A stretch of 64,000 nucleotides of DNA from Streptomyces sp. AM 4-1-1. Lineage in GTDB: Bacteria; Actinomycetota; Actinomycetes; Streptomycetales; Streptomycetaceae. The first letter of the stretch is position 1. Every line of letters begins with the position of its first letter. The stretch spans positions 558,001 to 622,000 of the forward strand of contig NZ_CP119145.1 of assembly GCF_029167625.1 (NCBI RefSeq), read 5' to 3'. Below, piece after piece: positions 25,025-34,041 of the stretch. The position numbers were made by a program, and so were the translations under genes. A model generated the notes under the pieces. That model did not search any database, was not told the origin of the DNA, and saw nothing but the letters and a program-made list of their open reading frames with translations.

Positions 25025-26991
25025 CGTGCCAGCTCTCCGATCATCTCGCTGTCCGGGCGCGCGTCCCGGGCCAGACCCAGTACGGCGTGGGCGATGGCGT
25101 CCGAGTCCTGCAGGGTCACGGAGTTCACCCCGGGGCGTATACCCGCGGCCGTGGCCCAGTGCACGGACTCGGTGGGGACGCCGAAGGCGAACCGGCGCGG
25201 GTGGGGGCGGCCCTCGGCGTCGATCAGGTGGAACGGCGCGGGGCTGACGGCGAGTCCGCCCGTCTCGTACACCCCGCCGTCCGGGTCGGTGACCTCGTAC
25301 GGGCGGCACTGCCGGTCCGCGAGGAGCCGGCGCAGCAGCGGGTCGGCGGTCCTGCGCAGATCGATCTCCGGGAGCCGCGCCTCGATCAGGGTGGTGGCGG
25401 GAGTCAGGGAGCGGGACACGGAACGGGACTCGACGGTGAAGGTCCCCGCTCGGGCGTCCATGTCCGCCCGGACGCCGGGCCCCATGACCCGCAGGACGCC
25501 GGCCTCGATCAGGGCGATGGCCTCCTCGATGCGGCGGGCGGGCGGGCCGATGGACAGGAAGGCGTTCAGCGGTGTGTACCAGCCGTCCAGGTCCTGCCGG
25601 TGCGAACTCCCCGTCAGGCCGCCGTGGTCGATGAGCAGCCGCAGTTCGTTGCGCAGGTCGCGCAGGACGTCGAGCGCCGCCTTGAGGGGCCCGTCCACAT
25701 TGCCGTCGTGCGCGGCCCTGAGGTCCGCGCGCAGATGCTCCAGCAGCCAGGACCGGTGCTCCCGCGGAGAGGAGAACGTCCGGCCCGCGTACGGACTGGC
25801 GACGCGGTTCCAGTCCCAGCGGTCCTGTTCGGCGACGCCGAACTCGTCCAGGATCGCCCGTTCCTCGTCGCCGCCCGCGGGCGCGGCGAGGTACCGGGCC
25901 CGCAGCGTCGCGGCCGCGCCGGCCCGCCCCGCGGCGGTGAGCAGTGTCGTGTAGTAGACCGTCTCGACCTCCTTGGAGACCAGCGGCCACAGTGTCCGGC
26001 GGAAGTCGATCCCGCCCCGGGACCGTTCCCGCAGTCCCCGGATGACGTCCTCGGTCAGCACGGCGGGCTCGTGGCGGCCGTGCGGTCCCTTCTGGTTCTC
26101 GCCGCGCGAGTGGAAGGGAAGTCCCCGGCGGGAGCCCGCGACGAGATGGGGTTCGCGCCCCGAGGGCACGTAGACGAGACCGTCCGTACCGCGGACGAAC
26201 GTTCCGCCGCGGCCGAGCGTCAGCAGTGACATGTAGTCGAAGAAGTTGAGGCCGAGGCCGAGCAGGGCGACGGTCTCCCCCGGCCGCACCCCGGAGAGGT
26301 CGACGTCCGCGGGGTTGGCGGGGGGAACGTGCCCGAGCCCGTGGGTCCGGGCGAACTCGGCGAACGCGTCCTCCCGCCGGGAACGGCGTACGGGCAGATG
26401 CCCCTGGGCCAGGACCACGGCGTCCAGCCCGTCGATCACCGTGCCGTCCTCCAGCACCACGCGCTGCGGGGCACCGTCCGGGCCCTCGGCCCGGTCCGGG
26501 ACGTCCTCCAGGGCGACCGCGCGGGCCGGGTGCACCACGGTGGTCAGCCGGTCCGGCGCGGTCTTCGTGACCCGCTGGAAGACCCATTCGAGGAAGTGGC
26601 CGTAGAACGCGCGGGACGGGTACGAGTCCGGGCCGAGCGTGCGTGCCTCGGCCAGTACCCGCTCGTCGGCGTGGCGGTCGTCGAGGGGGCCGATGAGGGT
26701 GAGGAACCGCGCCCACTCGTAGAGGCTCGGCCCGGGTGCGCGTACCCCCTCGACCTCGACGCTGTCGTCGGTGAACATCGTGACCTGGGAGGCCACCGTG
26801 TTCATCAGCAGATGTTCGGACTGGTCGGTGCGCCAGACCTGTCCGGCCCCCGGCGGGTACGGGTCGACCACGTGCACGGTGACCGTCAGGTCCCGCGACC
26901 CCGCCGCGGCGTTCGTACACAGCCGTTCCAGGACCGAGAGCCCCCGGGGTCCGGCACCGATGAGGCAGACGTCGAGCCGTCGGCTGGTCAT
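25021..26991 (-). CDS. FAD/NAD(P)-binding monooxygenase, CreE-like
   Basis: A 656-residue flavoprotein. The FAD Rossmann motif LIGAGPRGLS is at about residues 7-16, and a second nucleotide motif LLGLGLNFFD lies in the middle, as in N-hydroxylating flavin monooxygenases of the NAD_binding_9 type. With the lyase directly downstream it resembles CreE, which oxidises the amine of L-aspartate to nitrosuccinate using NADPH and O2. The ATG at 26991 follows GGAGAG at suitable distance; an in-frame start 15 bases upstream is weaker. If correct, the cluster makes nitrous acid on demand. Function is inferred; family is clear. Confidence 0.78.
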   Translation of the reverse strand: MTSRRLDVCLIGAGPRGLSVLERLCTNAAAGSRDLTVTVHVVDPYPPGAGQVWRTDQSEHLLMNTVASQVTMFTDDSVEVEGVRAPGPSLYEWARFLTLIGPLDDRHADERVLAEARTLGPDSYPSRAFYGHFLEWVFQRVTKTAPDRLTTVVHPARAVALEDVPDRAEGPDGAPQRVVLEDGTVIDGLDAVVLAQGHLPVRRSRREDAFAEFARTHGLGHVPPANPADVDLSGVRPGETVALLGLGLNFFDYMSLLTLGRGGTFVRGTDGLVYVPSGREPHLVAGSRRGLPFHSRGENQKGPHGRHEPAVLTEDVIRGLRERSRGGIDFRRTLWPLVSKEVETVYYTTLLTAAGRAGAAATLRARYLAAPAGGDEERAILDEFGVAEQDRWDWNRVASPYAGRTFSSPREHRSWLLEHLRADLRAAHDGNVDGPLKAALDVLRDLRNELRLLIDHGGLTGSSHRQDLDGWYTPLNAFLSIGPPARRIEEAIALIEAGVLRVMGPGVRADMDARAGTFTVESRSVSRSLTPATTLIEARLPEIDLRRTADPLLRRLLADRQCRPYEVTDPDGGVYETGGLAVSPAPFHLIDAEGRPHPRRFAFGVPTESVHWATAAGIRPGVNSVTLQDSDAIAHAVLGLARDARPDSEMIGELAR

Positions 26992-27054
26992 AGTCAGTCT
27001 CTCCACTGAATCGGAAGTCGTTGTGGGGCCCGGGGGCGCCGGAGCGCCGGTGTC

Positions 27055-27951
27055 TCAGTCGGCGACGGCCGCACCGCTCAGCCGCAGTGCGGCCGGGCCC
27101 CGGGCCGGAATTCGGTCCCGCCCCCGCACCCCGCGGGCCAGGGCCGTGGTGAGGTCCGCGCGGCTGGCCCGCGGCCGTTCCGGGGCCCCGGAGCCGAGAT
27201 CGCGCAGGGCGTCCACGACCAGGCCCAGATCGAGGGTGAGTTCCGCCAGTACGTCCGCGACGGCGGTGGCGTTCGAGCCGATGATGTCGGTCCACAGCTC
27301 GGCGTCGCCTGCCGCGATCCGGGTCACGTCGAGCAACCCCTGGCCCGCGAGGCGTAGTTGGGATTCATCGCCGTGCAGCAGCCGGGCGGCCACCAGACTG
27401 GCCACCACATGGGGCGCGTGCGAGATGAGGGCGACCGCCCCGTCGTGCTGGGAGTGCTCCATCACGACGGGTTCGGCGCCGCAGAGGCCGATCAGTTCCC
27501 GCACCCGTTCGACGGTCCGCTCACGGACCCCGGGGGCCGGGGTGAGCACCCACGGCCTGCCCTGGAACAGATCGCCCCGGGCCGCGAGCGGACCCGACTG
27601 CTCCCGGCCCGCCATGGGGTGGCCGCCCAGGTAACGGCTCAGGTCGCAGCCCAGCTCGGCGGCCCCGCGCAGCGGGAGCGCCTTGACGCTCGCCACGTCC
27701 GTGAAGTCCTCCGCGAGGCCCTTCGCCTGCTGGTCGCGCAGGGTCTCGGCGACCGCCTGCGGGGGCACCGCGAGGATGGCCAGGTCCACCGGCGTCCGCG
27801 GGGCGCCCACCACGCCGGCGCCCAGCTCCGCCGCGGTGCGTGCCGCCTCGGGGTCCCGGTCGATGAGGTAGGGGGTCACGCCCCGGCCCCGCAGGGCCAG
27901 GGCGATCGACGTACCGATCAGACCGGTACCGACCACTGCGGCACTGCGCAT
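27055..27951 (-). CDS. prephenate dehydrogenase (hydroxyphenylglycine branch)
   Basis: A 298-residue NAD-dependent TyrA-family enzyme that oxidises prephenate to 4-hydroxyphenylpyruvate. The dinucleotide motif VVGTGLIGTS begins at residue 6, and the prephenate-binding GGHPMAGREQSG is intact. The ATG at 27951 overlaps the stop of the PhyH gene (TGATG). A GTG 15 bases upstream is possible but unneeded. Hpg-type antibiotic clusters often carry such a dedicated copy to feed hydroxymandelate synthase, which is two genes upstream here. Confidence 0.9.
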   Translation of the reverse strand: MRSAAVVGTGLIGTSIALALRGRGVTPYLIDRDPEAARTAAELGAGVVGAPRTPVDLAILAVPPQAVAETLRDQQAKGLAEDFTDVASVKALPLRGAAELGCDLSRYLGGHPMAGREQSGPLAARGDLFQGRPWVLTPAPGVRERTVERVRELIGLCGAEPVVMEHSQHDGAVALISHAPHVVASLVAARLLHGDESQLRLAGQGLLDVTRIAAGDAELWTDIIGSNATAVADVLAELTLDLGLVVDALRDLGSGAPERPRASRADLTTALARGVRGRDRIPARGPAALRLSGAAVAD

Positions 27952-28868
27952 CAGCGACTGCTCCACAGCACCGGCAGATACTCGGGGTCGCTGTAGTCCG
28001 GGGTGCCCTCGGGGGTCCTGCGCACCACCACGTCGTGGTTGTACGCGACCGGTGCGCCGTCCGAGCGGCGGAACTCCCGGTAGCGGTTGTCCCCGTCCTG
28101 GAGGTGGAAGGAGATGGCCCGGCGCGGGCGGTCGCTGACGTTCGCGCCGCTGCCGTGGTAGGTGCGGCAGTGGTGGAAGTTGACGTGGCCCTTGGGGATG
28201 TGGACCGGGATCTTGCGGACCTCGACGCCGTTGTGGCGGGCGTTCTCCTCCAGCATGACCTCCAGTTCACTGCGGTCACGCTCGGCGAAGTGCAGGGAGG
28301 TCGCGTCGTTCTCGGCGGTCTCCTGCCAGCGGTGGCTGCCGTCGATCATGGTGATCGTGCCCATCTCCTCCCCGCAGTCGTGGAAGGGGATGAAGGCGGT
28401 CAGCATCCGTTCGGAGGTGGACGTGGACCAGTAGTGCCGGTCGAAGTGCCACGGCACGATGTTCGACGGCTCCCCGACCACCGGCGGCTTGTAGATCAGG
28501 GTGGACTGGAACACCCGGATCTCGTCGGCCTCGGCCAGCCGGGCCGCCACCGCGCCGAGCAGCGGCTTGCGCAGAATCCGGCCGATCGTGTCGTCCTCGT
28601 AGTGGATGTAGTCGTTGTGGCGCTGCACGTCACCGTGGCCGGGCTCCCAGTAGGCGAGCTTGGGCGGGCGCACCGGCAGCGTGCGGTCGCGGTGTCCGGC
28701 GTAGAAGCGTTCGCTGGCGGACTCCAGGAGATCGGTCTCCTCGTCCGTGAACAGCTTCTTCGACGTGTACCAGCCGTGCTCCGCGTAGAAGGCCACGTCT
28801 TCGTCGGTGGGGAGGAGTTCGCGCTCCTCGTCGGTCAGGGTGAACAAGGTCGATTCCTGGACGGTCAC
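27951..28868 (-). CDS. phytanoyl-CoA dioxygenase (PhyH) family oxygenase
   Basis: A 305-residue Fe(II)/2-oxoglutarate dioxygenase. The 2-His-1-Asp triad is visible: His141 and Asp143 in WHFDRH and distal His238 in TYHGSG. Arg249/250 is suited to bind 2-oxoglutarate. The family hydroxylates or desaturates small molecules or carrier-bound acyl groups. Start GTG at 28868 follows GAAGGA. It sits between hydroxymandelate synthase and prephenate dehydrogenase in one operon, so it probably tailors the aromatic or acyl part of the product. Confidence 0.88.
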   Translation of the reverse strand: MTVQESTLFTLTDEERELLPTDEDVAFYAEHGWYTSKKLFTDEETDLLESASERFYAGHRDRTLPVRPPKLAYWEPGHGDVQRHNDYIHYEDDTIGRILRKPLLGAVAARLAEADEIRVFQSTLIYKPPVVGEPSNIVPWHFDRHYWSTSTSERMLTAFIPFHDCGEEMGTITMIDGSHRWQETAENDATSLHFAERDRSELEVMLEENARHNGVEVRKIPVHIPKGHVNFHHCRTYHGSGANVSDRPRRAISFHLQDGDNRYREFRRSDGAPVAYNHDVVVRRTPEGTPDYSDPEYLPVLWSSR

Positions 28869-28927
28869 GGTATTCCTTCGTGCGAGTCGCGCGGATGTGG
28901 TGTGAACGTGAGGGGTGTCGCCGGTGC

Positions 28928-29992
28928 TCAGGCGGTGGTCTTCTCGCGGGCCACGGCCTCGTACAGGGCCTTGATGTTGCCGCTGCCGAAGGTCCGCGCC
29001 CCGTGCCGGTCGATGACCTCCCAGAAGAAGGTGTCGCGGACGTGCAGGGACCGGGTGAAGATCTGGAAGACCTGGCCCCAGTGGTCCTGGTCGACCAGGA
29101 CATTGGTGCGCCGCAGGTCCTCGATCCGGAGGTCGGGCCGGCCCATGCGCCCCTCCAGCTCGTCGTAGTACGCGCCGGGCGTCTCCAGGAACCGGACGCC
29201 CCGGCTCTCCAGGGCGGGTACGGCGGCGACGATGTCGTCGGCGAGCAGGGCGAGATGCTGCACCCCCGCGCCGCCGTGACGGGCCAGGAAGTCGTCGATC
29301 TGGCCGGGCTTGCGGCCCGCCACCGGCTGGATGAGCGTGAAGGTGATCTTCCCGGAGGCGCTCTGCACCACCTGTGAGTCCATGGCCTGTTCGCCGACCT
29401 CGATGAACTCCTCGAAGATCACGGAGAAACCGAAGACCTTCTCGTAGAAGGCGATGGTCCCGGCCAGTTGGCCGGCCGGCAGGCAGACCGCCGCGTGGTC
29501 CACGGTGTGCACCAGGTGCTCGGTCCCGTCGGGGTCCTCGGCGAACATGTCCATCACGCCGGGCAGGAACTCGGCCCGGTCGGCGCCGCGCTGCACGAGC
29601 CGGTGTCCGACGTCACCGAAGCCGAGCACTCCCGCGGTGACGACCTCGCAGTCGCCCTTCCGGTGCGTCGTGGGCTCCTCGACGGGGGTCGCTCCCCGCT
29701 GCACGGCGAGCGCGAACGCCTGGGCCGCGTCCGGTACTTCGAAGGCGATGTTGGCCACGCCGTCACCGTGCTCGGCCACGTAGCGGGCCGCCGGGTGCTC
29801 GGCGGTCAGCGCCGAGGTGAGGACGAGGTCGATGCCGCCCTGGCGCAGCAGGAGCGAACGCCGGTCCGGGCAGCCGGTCTCGGGGCCGATCTGGCCGCAC
29901 ACCCTGAACCCGAACGCGGTGCAGAGGAAGAACGCCGACTGCTGGGCGTCGCCGACGTAGAACTCGATGTGGTCCACAGCTCCGATGTTCAC
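28928..29992 (-). CDS. hmaS: 4-hydroxymandelate synthase (HPPD superfamily)
   Basis: A 354-residue non-haem iron dioxygenase that converts 4-hydroxyphenylpyruvate to 4-hydroxymandelate. Iron ligands His166 (VDHAAV), His246 (VQHLAL) and Glu325 (FWEVID) are in place. The C-terminal helix reads ARTFGSGNIKALYEA, the form of hydroxymandelate synthases. HPPD, which makes homogentisate, usually reads GFGKGNFKALFEA. The presence of hydroxymandelate oxidase and HpgT-type aminotransferase in the cluster supports this over HPPD. GTG start overlaps the ketosynthase stop (GTGA). Confidence 0.88.
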   Translation of the reverse strand: MNIGAVDHIEFYVGDAQQSAFFLCTAFGFRVCGQIGPETGCPDRRSLLLRQGGIDLVLTSALTAEHPAARYVAEHGDGVANIAFEVPDAAQAFALAVQRGATPVEEPTTHRKGDCEVVTAGVLGFGDVGHRLVQRGADRAEFLPGVMDMFAEDPDGTEHLVHTVDHAAVCLPAGQLAGTIAFYEKVFGFSVIFEEFIEVGEQAMDSQVVQSASGKITFTLIQPVAGRKPGQIDDFLARHGGAGVQHLALLADDIVAAVPALESRGVRFLETPGAYYDELEGRMGRPDLRIEDLRRTNVLVDQDHWGQVFQIFTRSLHVRDTFFWEVIDRHGARTFGSGNIKALYEAVAREKTTA

Positions 29993-31275
29993 GCGTGTTG
30001 CCCTTTCTCTCCGCGCTTGGCGCGGGTGGTCGCCGCACCGAGCAGCAGGCTGACGTTGTGGCCGCCGAATGCGAAGGAGTTGGAGATCGCGGCCTCGACG
30101 CGCTGCCGCCGGGCCGCGCCCCGCACATGGTCCAGATCGCAGGCCGGGTCGACGTCGTCGAGGTTGTGGGTGGGCGGAAGCGCGCCCTGGGAAATGGCGA
30201 GGGCGCAGATGGCCGCCTCCACCGCGCCCGATCCGCCGAGCAGGTGGCCGGTCATGGACTTCGTACTGCTGACGGCGGGCGAGCGGTCGCCGAACACCGC
30301 GTGGACGGCCTTCGTCTCCGCGACGTCGCCCAGCTTCGTCGACGTGCCGTGCGCGTTGATGTACCCGATGTCGTCGGGGACCAGACCGGCCGTGGCGAGC
30401 GCGCCGCGCATGCTGAGCGCGGCCCCCTCGCCGTCGGGGCGGGGCGCGGTGGGCCGGTAGGCGTCGGTGGTGGCCCCCCAGCCGAGCAGGTCGGCGTAGC
30501 CCGCCGCGCCGCGGGCGTCGGCGTGCCCGACCCGTTCGACGACGAGCACTCCCGCGCCCTCGGCCAGGACGAAGCCGTTACGGCGCCGGTCGAAGGGGCG
30601 GCTGGCCGCCTCCGGGTCCTCCCAGTCGTGCGCCAGGGCCCTGGCGTGTGCGAACGCCAGCGCGGACGTGGGGTTGAGCGGGGCCTCGGCGCCGCCGCAG
30701 ACCACCACGTCGGCCTCGCCGTAGCGGATGAGCCGGACGGCCTCGGCCACCGCGTGCGCGCCGGCGGCGCAGGCGGTGGCGGTCGCCGAACTCCAGCCGC
30801 GTATGCCGTGCTTGATGGCGATCCGGGCCGCCGCCATGTTCGGCAGCATGCCGGGGAGCAGGTAGGGGCTGACGGCGGTGGGGCCACGTTCGGCGCGTGC
30901 CCGGGTCTGCTCCTCGTACGTGGTCAGACCTCCCGCGCCACTGGAGACGATGACCGCGACCCGGTGCGGGTCGACGTCACGGCCGACCACGAGCCCGGCG
31001 TCGGCGAGGGCGTCGTCCGCCGCGGCGATGGCCATCAGCGCGAAGCGGTCGACGAGCCGGCCCTCGCTGCGGGGCAGCACCTCGGAAGCCTCGATGTCCG
31101 GTGCGATGCCGGCGACGTCCAGGGTGCCGTCGAGCAGGTGTCCCGTCCGCGGTGTGCGCAGTCCGGACTTGCCGTGGCACAGGGCGTCGAAGGTGTCCGC
31201 CGCGCCGCGTCCCAGGGGGGTGAAGGTACCGAGCCCGGTGATGACGGCGCTCGCTCCCGCGGTCGGGGCGCTCAT
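29989..31275 (-). CDS. 3-oxoacyl-ACP synthase, KAS II/FabF-like
   Basis: A 428-residue condensing enzyme. The triad is Cys in ATACAAGAHA and two histidines in NAHGTST and SMTGHLLGG. It would extend an acyl-ACP by two carbons using malonyl-ACP. The length and single domain fit a discrete FabF, not a modular PKS. No malonyl transferase or ketoreductase is encoded nearby, so these would come from primary metabolism. It overlaps the ligase upstream (ATGA) and hmaS downstream (GTGA), an unusually tight link between fatty-acyl and hydroxyphenylglycine genes. Confidence 0.92.
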   Translation of the reverse strand: MSAPTAGASAVITGLGTFTPLGRGAADTFDALCHGKSGLRTPRTGHLLDGTLDVAGIAPDIEASEVLPRSEGRLVDRFALMAIAAADDALADAGLVVGRDVDPHRVAVIVSSGAGGLTTYEEQTRARAERGPTAVSPYLLPGMLPNMAAARIAIKHGIRGWSSATATACAAGAHAVAEAVRLIRYGEADVVVCGGAEAPLNPTSALAFAHARALAHDWEDPEAASRPFDRRRNGFVLAEGAGVLVVERVGHADARGAAGYADLLGWGATTDAYRPTAPRPDGEGAALSMRGALATAGLVPDDIGYINAHGTSTKLGDVAETKAVHAVFGDRSPAVSSTKSMTGHLLGGSGAVEAAICALAISQGALPPTHNLDDVDPACDLDHVRGAARRQRVEAAISNSFAFGGHNVSLLLGAATTRAKRGEKGQHA

Positions 31276-32924
31276 GCCATCACCGCCTGCTGCGCGGCGG
31301 CCCCTGTCCCCAGCAGCTCACCGTCGAGGAAGCGCCGGCGCAGCAGGATCTTGCGCACCTTGCCGGTCGCTCCCAGCGGGATGACGTCGGGGTCGACGAC
31401 GACGACCCGTTCGACGGTGCGGGCCACGTGCGGCTCAAGTGCGGCGAGCACTTCGGCGGTACGGTCCGCGTCCTGGTCCGCCCGCGGGTCGAGGAACAGC
31501 AGCACGGTGGTGGCGACCCGGTCCTCCGTCCGCACCGCGACGACGGTGCACTCCAGCACATCGGCGCAGTCCGCGAGGACGCGCTCCTCGCACAGCATGG
31601 TGTAGAGCCTCTGGCCGTCGTCGAGTTCCAGCGCGTCCACCATGCGGTCGACGTGGTAGTAGTACCCGTCCTCGTCGCGGAAGACGAGGTCCCCGGTGAG
31701 GAAGTAGCCGTCCCTGCGGGTGCGGTAGGTGGTCACCGAGTCGTTCCAGTAACCGGGGGACAGCGTGGGCGCGTTGATGCCGAGCTGTCCGACCTTCCCG
31801 GCGGGGAGCTTCTCCCCGTCGTCGTCGAGCACGGCGACGTCGGAGAAGGCGTGCGGCTTGCCGATGCACCGCCCGTAGCGGTCGGTCGCGGAGGTGTGGG
31901 TGATGAAGAACTGGGAGTGGCCCATCTCCGTCGAGCCGAGGCCGTCCACGAAGAACGAACCGGGTACCAGCGCGCGGCCGTTGGCCGTGACGGTCTCCCG
32001 GGTGCCCTTGGCGATGAGCTTGCGGATGTGGGCCTCGTGGGCGCAGTCCCCGGTGTTCCACCAGGTGCGTACGGACTCCAGGTCGCGCGCCGACAGGTCC
32101 TCGCTCGCCAGCTCCGACCAGGTGGTGGCGAATCCGAGCACGCTCTGGGGCCGCCAGGACTCGATCGCTTCGAGGACCGGGCCGCCGGCCTGCTGGGACA
32201 GCAGGGCCAGCTGGCCGCGGCCGACCAGCGCCAGGTTGACGGCGATGACGGTGGCCGCGTGGGCCGACGGGAGGGCCCCCAGCATGCGGTCGGCGCCCTG
32301 TCCCTTGGGCAGGGTCAGCCGGTGGCGGATGGCCGCGAAGAGGCTGTGGTGCGTGTGGGTCACGGCCTTGGGCAGGCCGGTGGTGCCGGAGGAGTGGGTG
32401 ATGACCACGGGCTCGTTCCCGTGGTGCCGGTAGGGCCGGGGGGCGGCGGCGGGGTCGCCCTTGCCGAGGTCGGCCGGGTCGGCGAGGAGCGGTGTCCCGG
32501 TGTCGTGCCCGGACAGCACGGACCGGTGGCCGGCGTCGGCGATGACGCCGACCGCGCGCAGCCGCCTGATGTACTCGGCGGCCTGCTCCCCCGCGAGCCT
32601 GCCGTTGACGAGGGCGGGGATCGCGCCGAGCCGGGCCAGCGCGAGGTAGCTGAGCACCTGGTCGGCGGCGTCCGTCACGAAGACCGCGACCGGGTCCCGG
32701 GGGGCGACTCCCAGGTCGTGCAGCGCGGCGGCCCGCGCCGCCACCCGGTCGCCCAGCTCACGCAGTGTCAGCGCCTGCCAGGCCGGGATGGAGTCCACCT
32801 CGGTGTCGAAGGTGAGGGTCGGCGCGTCAAGGCCGGTGTTCCGTGCGAGGAGCGTGGTCAGCACATTGCCGACGCCCAGCCCCTGATCGGCCGCGAGTTC
32901 CGCGCGGTCGTTCTTGGGATTCAT
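31272..32924 (-). CDS. AMP-forming acyl/aryl ligase 1
   Basis: A 550-residue ANL-superfamily adenylating enzyme. The P-loop-like motif is THSSGTTGLPKAVTH; DGLGSTEMG, TGD followed by YYYHVDRMVDALELDD and the C-terminal PLGATGKVRK lysine motif are all present. It activates a carboxylate as acyl-AMP and passes it to CoA or to a carrier; the adjacent upstream ACP is a good candidate. In nitrite-dependent pathways the diazotising enzyme (CreM) is also of this superfamily, so that role cannot be excluded. First gene of the long operon after a 160-base gap with a hairpin. Confidence 0.88.
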   Translation of the reverse strand: MNPKNDRAELAADQGLGVGNVLTTLLARNTGLDAPTLTFDTEVDSIPAWQALTLRELGDRVAARAAALHDLGVAPRDPVAVFVTDAADQVLSYLALARLGAIPALVNGRLAGEQAAEYIRRLRAVGVIADAGHRSVLSGHDTGTPLLADPADLGKGDPAAAPRPYRHHGNEPVVITHSSGTTGLPKAVTHTHHSLFAAIRHRLTLPKGQGADRMLGALPSAHAATVIAVNLALVGRGQLALLSQQAGGPVLEAIESWRPQSVLGFATTWSELASEDLSARDLESVRTWWNTGDCAHEAHIRKLIAKGTRETVTANGRALVPGSFFVDGLGSTEMGHSQFFITHTSATDRYGRCIGKPHAFSDVAVLDDDGEKLPAGKVGQLGINAPTLSPGYWNDSVTTYRTRRDGYFLTGDLVFRDEDGYYYHVDRMVDALELDDGQRLYTMLCEERVLADCADVLECTVVAVRTEDRVATTVLLFLDPRADQDADRTAEVLAALEPHVARTVERVVVVDPDVIPLGATGKVRKILLRRRFLDGELLGTGAAAQQAVMA

Positions 32925-33014
32925 TCCCCGATGTCCCACTCTCTGGATCGGACTCGTTGCGTACGCGACTGTGCCGGCGGCTGGCCGGACGCGACCGGCC
33001 GGCCTCCGCCGATC

Positions 33015-33055
33015 CCCTCCCCGCCCGCTGCCCGGAGGCACACGGGCGGGGAGGG
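33015..33055 (-). terminator. hairpin between ACP and ligase operon
   Basis: CCCTCCCCGCCCG at 33015-33027 pairs perfectly with CGGGCGGGGAGGG at 33043-33055 (15-base loop), 30 bases after the ACP stop. It could terminate a short ACP transcript, with partial read-through into the ligase genes, as is common after highly expressed carrier-protein genes. Confidence 0.8.
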
Positions 33056-33085
33056 TTCGCCGGAAGCACGGGGCCGGTCCCGGAC

Positions 33086-33349
33086 CTACTTGACCGCGGC
33101 GGAGGCCGCTGCGCGGTCCACGATCTCCTTGACCAGGCCGGAGACGGTCAGCAGCGCGACGGTCTCCATCTCGTCCTCCTCGAACTTCACCCCGTAGGTG
33201 TCCTCGACCTGGATGGCGATCTCGGCCACGGAGAGCGATTCCAGGTCGAGTCCGGCCGGTCCGAGCGGGGTGTCGCCGGTGACGTCCGACACGTCGTAGT
33301 TCATGTTCTGGAGGGCCTCGATGATGAACTTCTCAACTTCGGTGGACAT
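33086..33349 (-). CDS. stand-alone acyl carrier protein
   Basis: An 87-residue acidic helical protein. The phosphopantetheine attachment serine lies in GLDLESLSVAEI, a DLES-L variant of the usual DSL. YGVKFEEDE and the C-terminal helix are typical of ACPs. It is divergent from a PPTase with only 18 bases between the start codons and is followed by the ligase-ketosynthase operon. It therefore probably carries the growing or activated acyl chain. GGGAG lies upstream of the ATG. Confidence 0.93.
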   Translation of the reverse strand: MSTEVEKFIIEALQNMNYDVSDVTGDTPLGPAGLDLESLSVAEIAIQVEDTYGVKFEEDEMETVALLTVSGLVKEIVDRAAASAAVK

Positions 33350-33367
33350 TTGATTGACTCCCTGTTC

Positions 33368-34030
33368 ATGGACGGACGCCCGGGATCTGCCCCGGACAAT
33401 GTGACGGTGTTGTGGTGCGGTACGGACGGGGACGAGCGGCGCCGGGCGCGCACCCTGCTGGTGCGGGCCGCGGCCGAGTTGCTCGATGTCCCGGCGGCCG
33501 AGGTCTGGTTGGAGCATGAGCCCGGCGGCCGCCCGTTTCTCGGCGGGGCCGGCACGGCGCTGCGGGTCAGCGTCGCCCACGCGCGCGGGGCCCTGGCTGT
33601 CGCCCTGACCACCGCGTTCCCGGTCGGTGTCGATGTGGAGGTCGTGCGTCGGCTGCGCGCCGACGCGATGGCACGCGCCTGGCTCGACCCGGTCGAGGCC
33701 GACTGGGTGGCGGCGCTGCCGGAAGCGGATCGGTCAGCGGCGTTCCTCTGGCTCTGGACGCAGAAGGAGGCGGTGGGCAAGGCGCTCGGACAGGGACTGC
33801 GCGGCGGCGGGATGAGCCGTTCGATGCCCCTCCCGGAGCACTGGCCCCCGGTCGCCGGGGAACCCGCCGTGCCGCGCCCGCTGCCCGGGGCGCCGGACCT
33901 CGCGTCGGCGGCGGTCGGCGTCGGCGGAGGCCGGCACATCATCGGTGTCGCTCTGCACGGTACGGACGGTGCCGTACCGTCCCGGGCCGGTGTCCGGGTG
34001 TGTGTGCGTGAGGTCTCCCCCGCCCCGTAA
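33368..34030 (+). CDS. 4'-phosphopantetheinyl transferase, Sfp type
   Basis: A 220-residue PPTase with the Sfp-family motifs FPVGVDVEVV and WTQKEAVGKALGQGL. It transfers the phosphopantetheine arm from CoA to carrier proteins, here most plausibly the ACP encoded divergently next to it. The start is uncertain: the ATG at 33368 lies only 18 bases from the ACP start and has a poor ribosome binding site; a GTG at 33401 would also leave a full domain. It converges with ligase 2 with an 11-base gap between the stops. A second, AcpS-type enzyme is at 42190. Confidence 0.88.
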   Translation: MDGRPGSAPDNVTVLWCGTDGDERRRARTLLVRAAAELLDVPAAEVWLEHEPGGRPFLGGAGTALRVSVAHARGALAVALTTAFPVGVDVEVVRRLRADAMARAWLDPVEADWVAALPEADRSAAFLWLWTQKEAVGKALGQGLRGGGMSRSMPLPEHWPPVAGEPAVPRPLPGAPDLASAAVGVGGGRHIIGVALHGTDGAVPSRAGVRVCVREVSPAP

Positions 34031-34041
34031 GGCCGGGCCGG

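Noticed and set aside
23930..25954. Long plus-strand frame (674 residues) over the lyase and oxygenase genes
   Set aside because: Antisense to two well-supported genes; no domain pattern and biased composition typical of GC-rich shadow frames.
23582..27295. A continuous 1237-residue frame suggesting a giant fusion ending in the lyase
   Set aside because: Everything upstream of the GTG at 25024 is the out-of-frame shadow of the FAD/NAD(P) gene; it is Arg/Pro/Gly-rich, and the GTGA overlap fits two separate genes.
28928..29992. Annotation as ordinary 4-hydroxyphenylpyruvate dioxygenase (homogentisate pathway)
   Set aside because: The C-terminal GSGNIKALYEA form and the neighbouring Hmo and HpgT genes favour 4-hydroxymandelate synthase.
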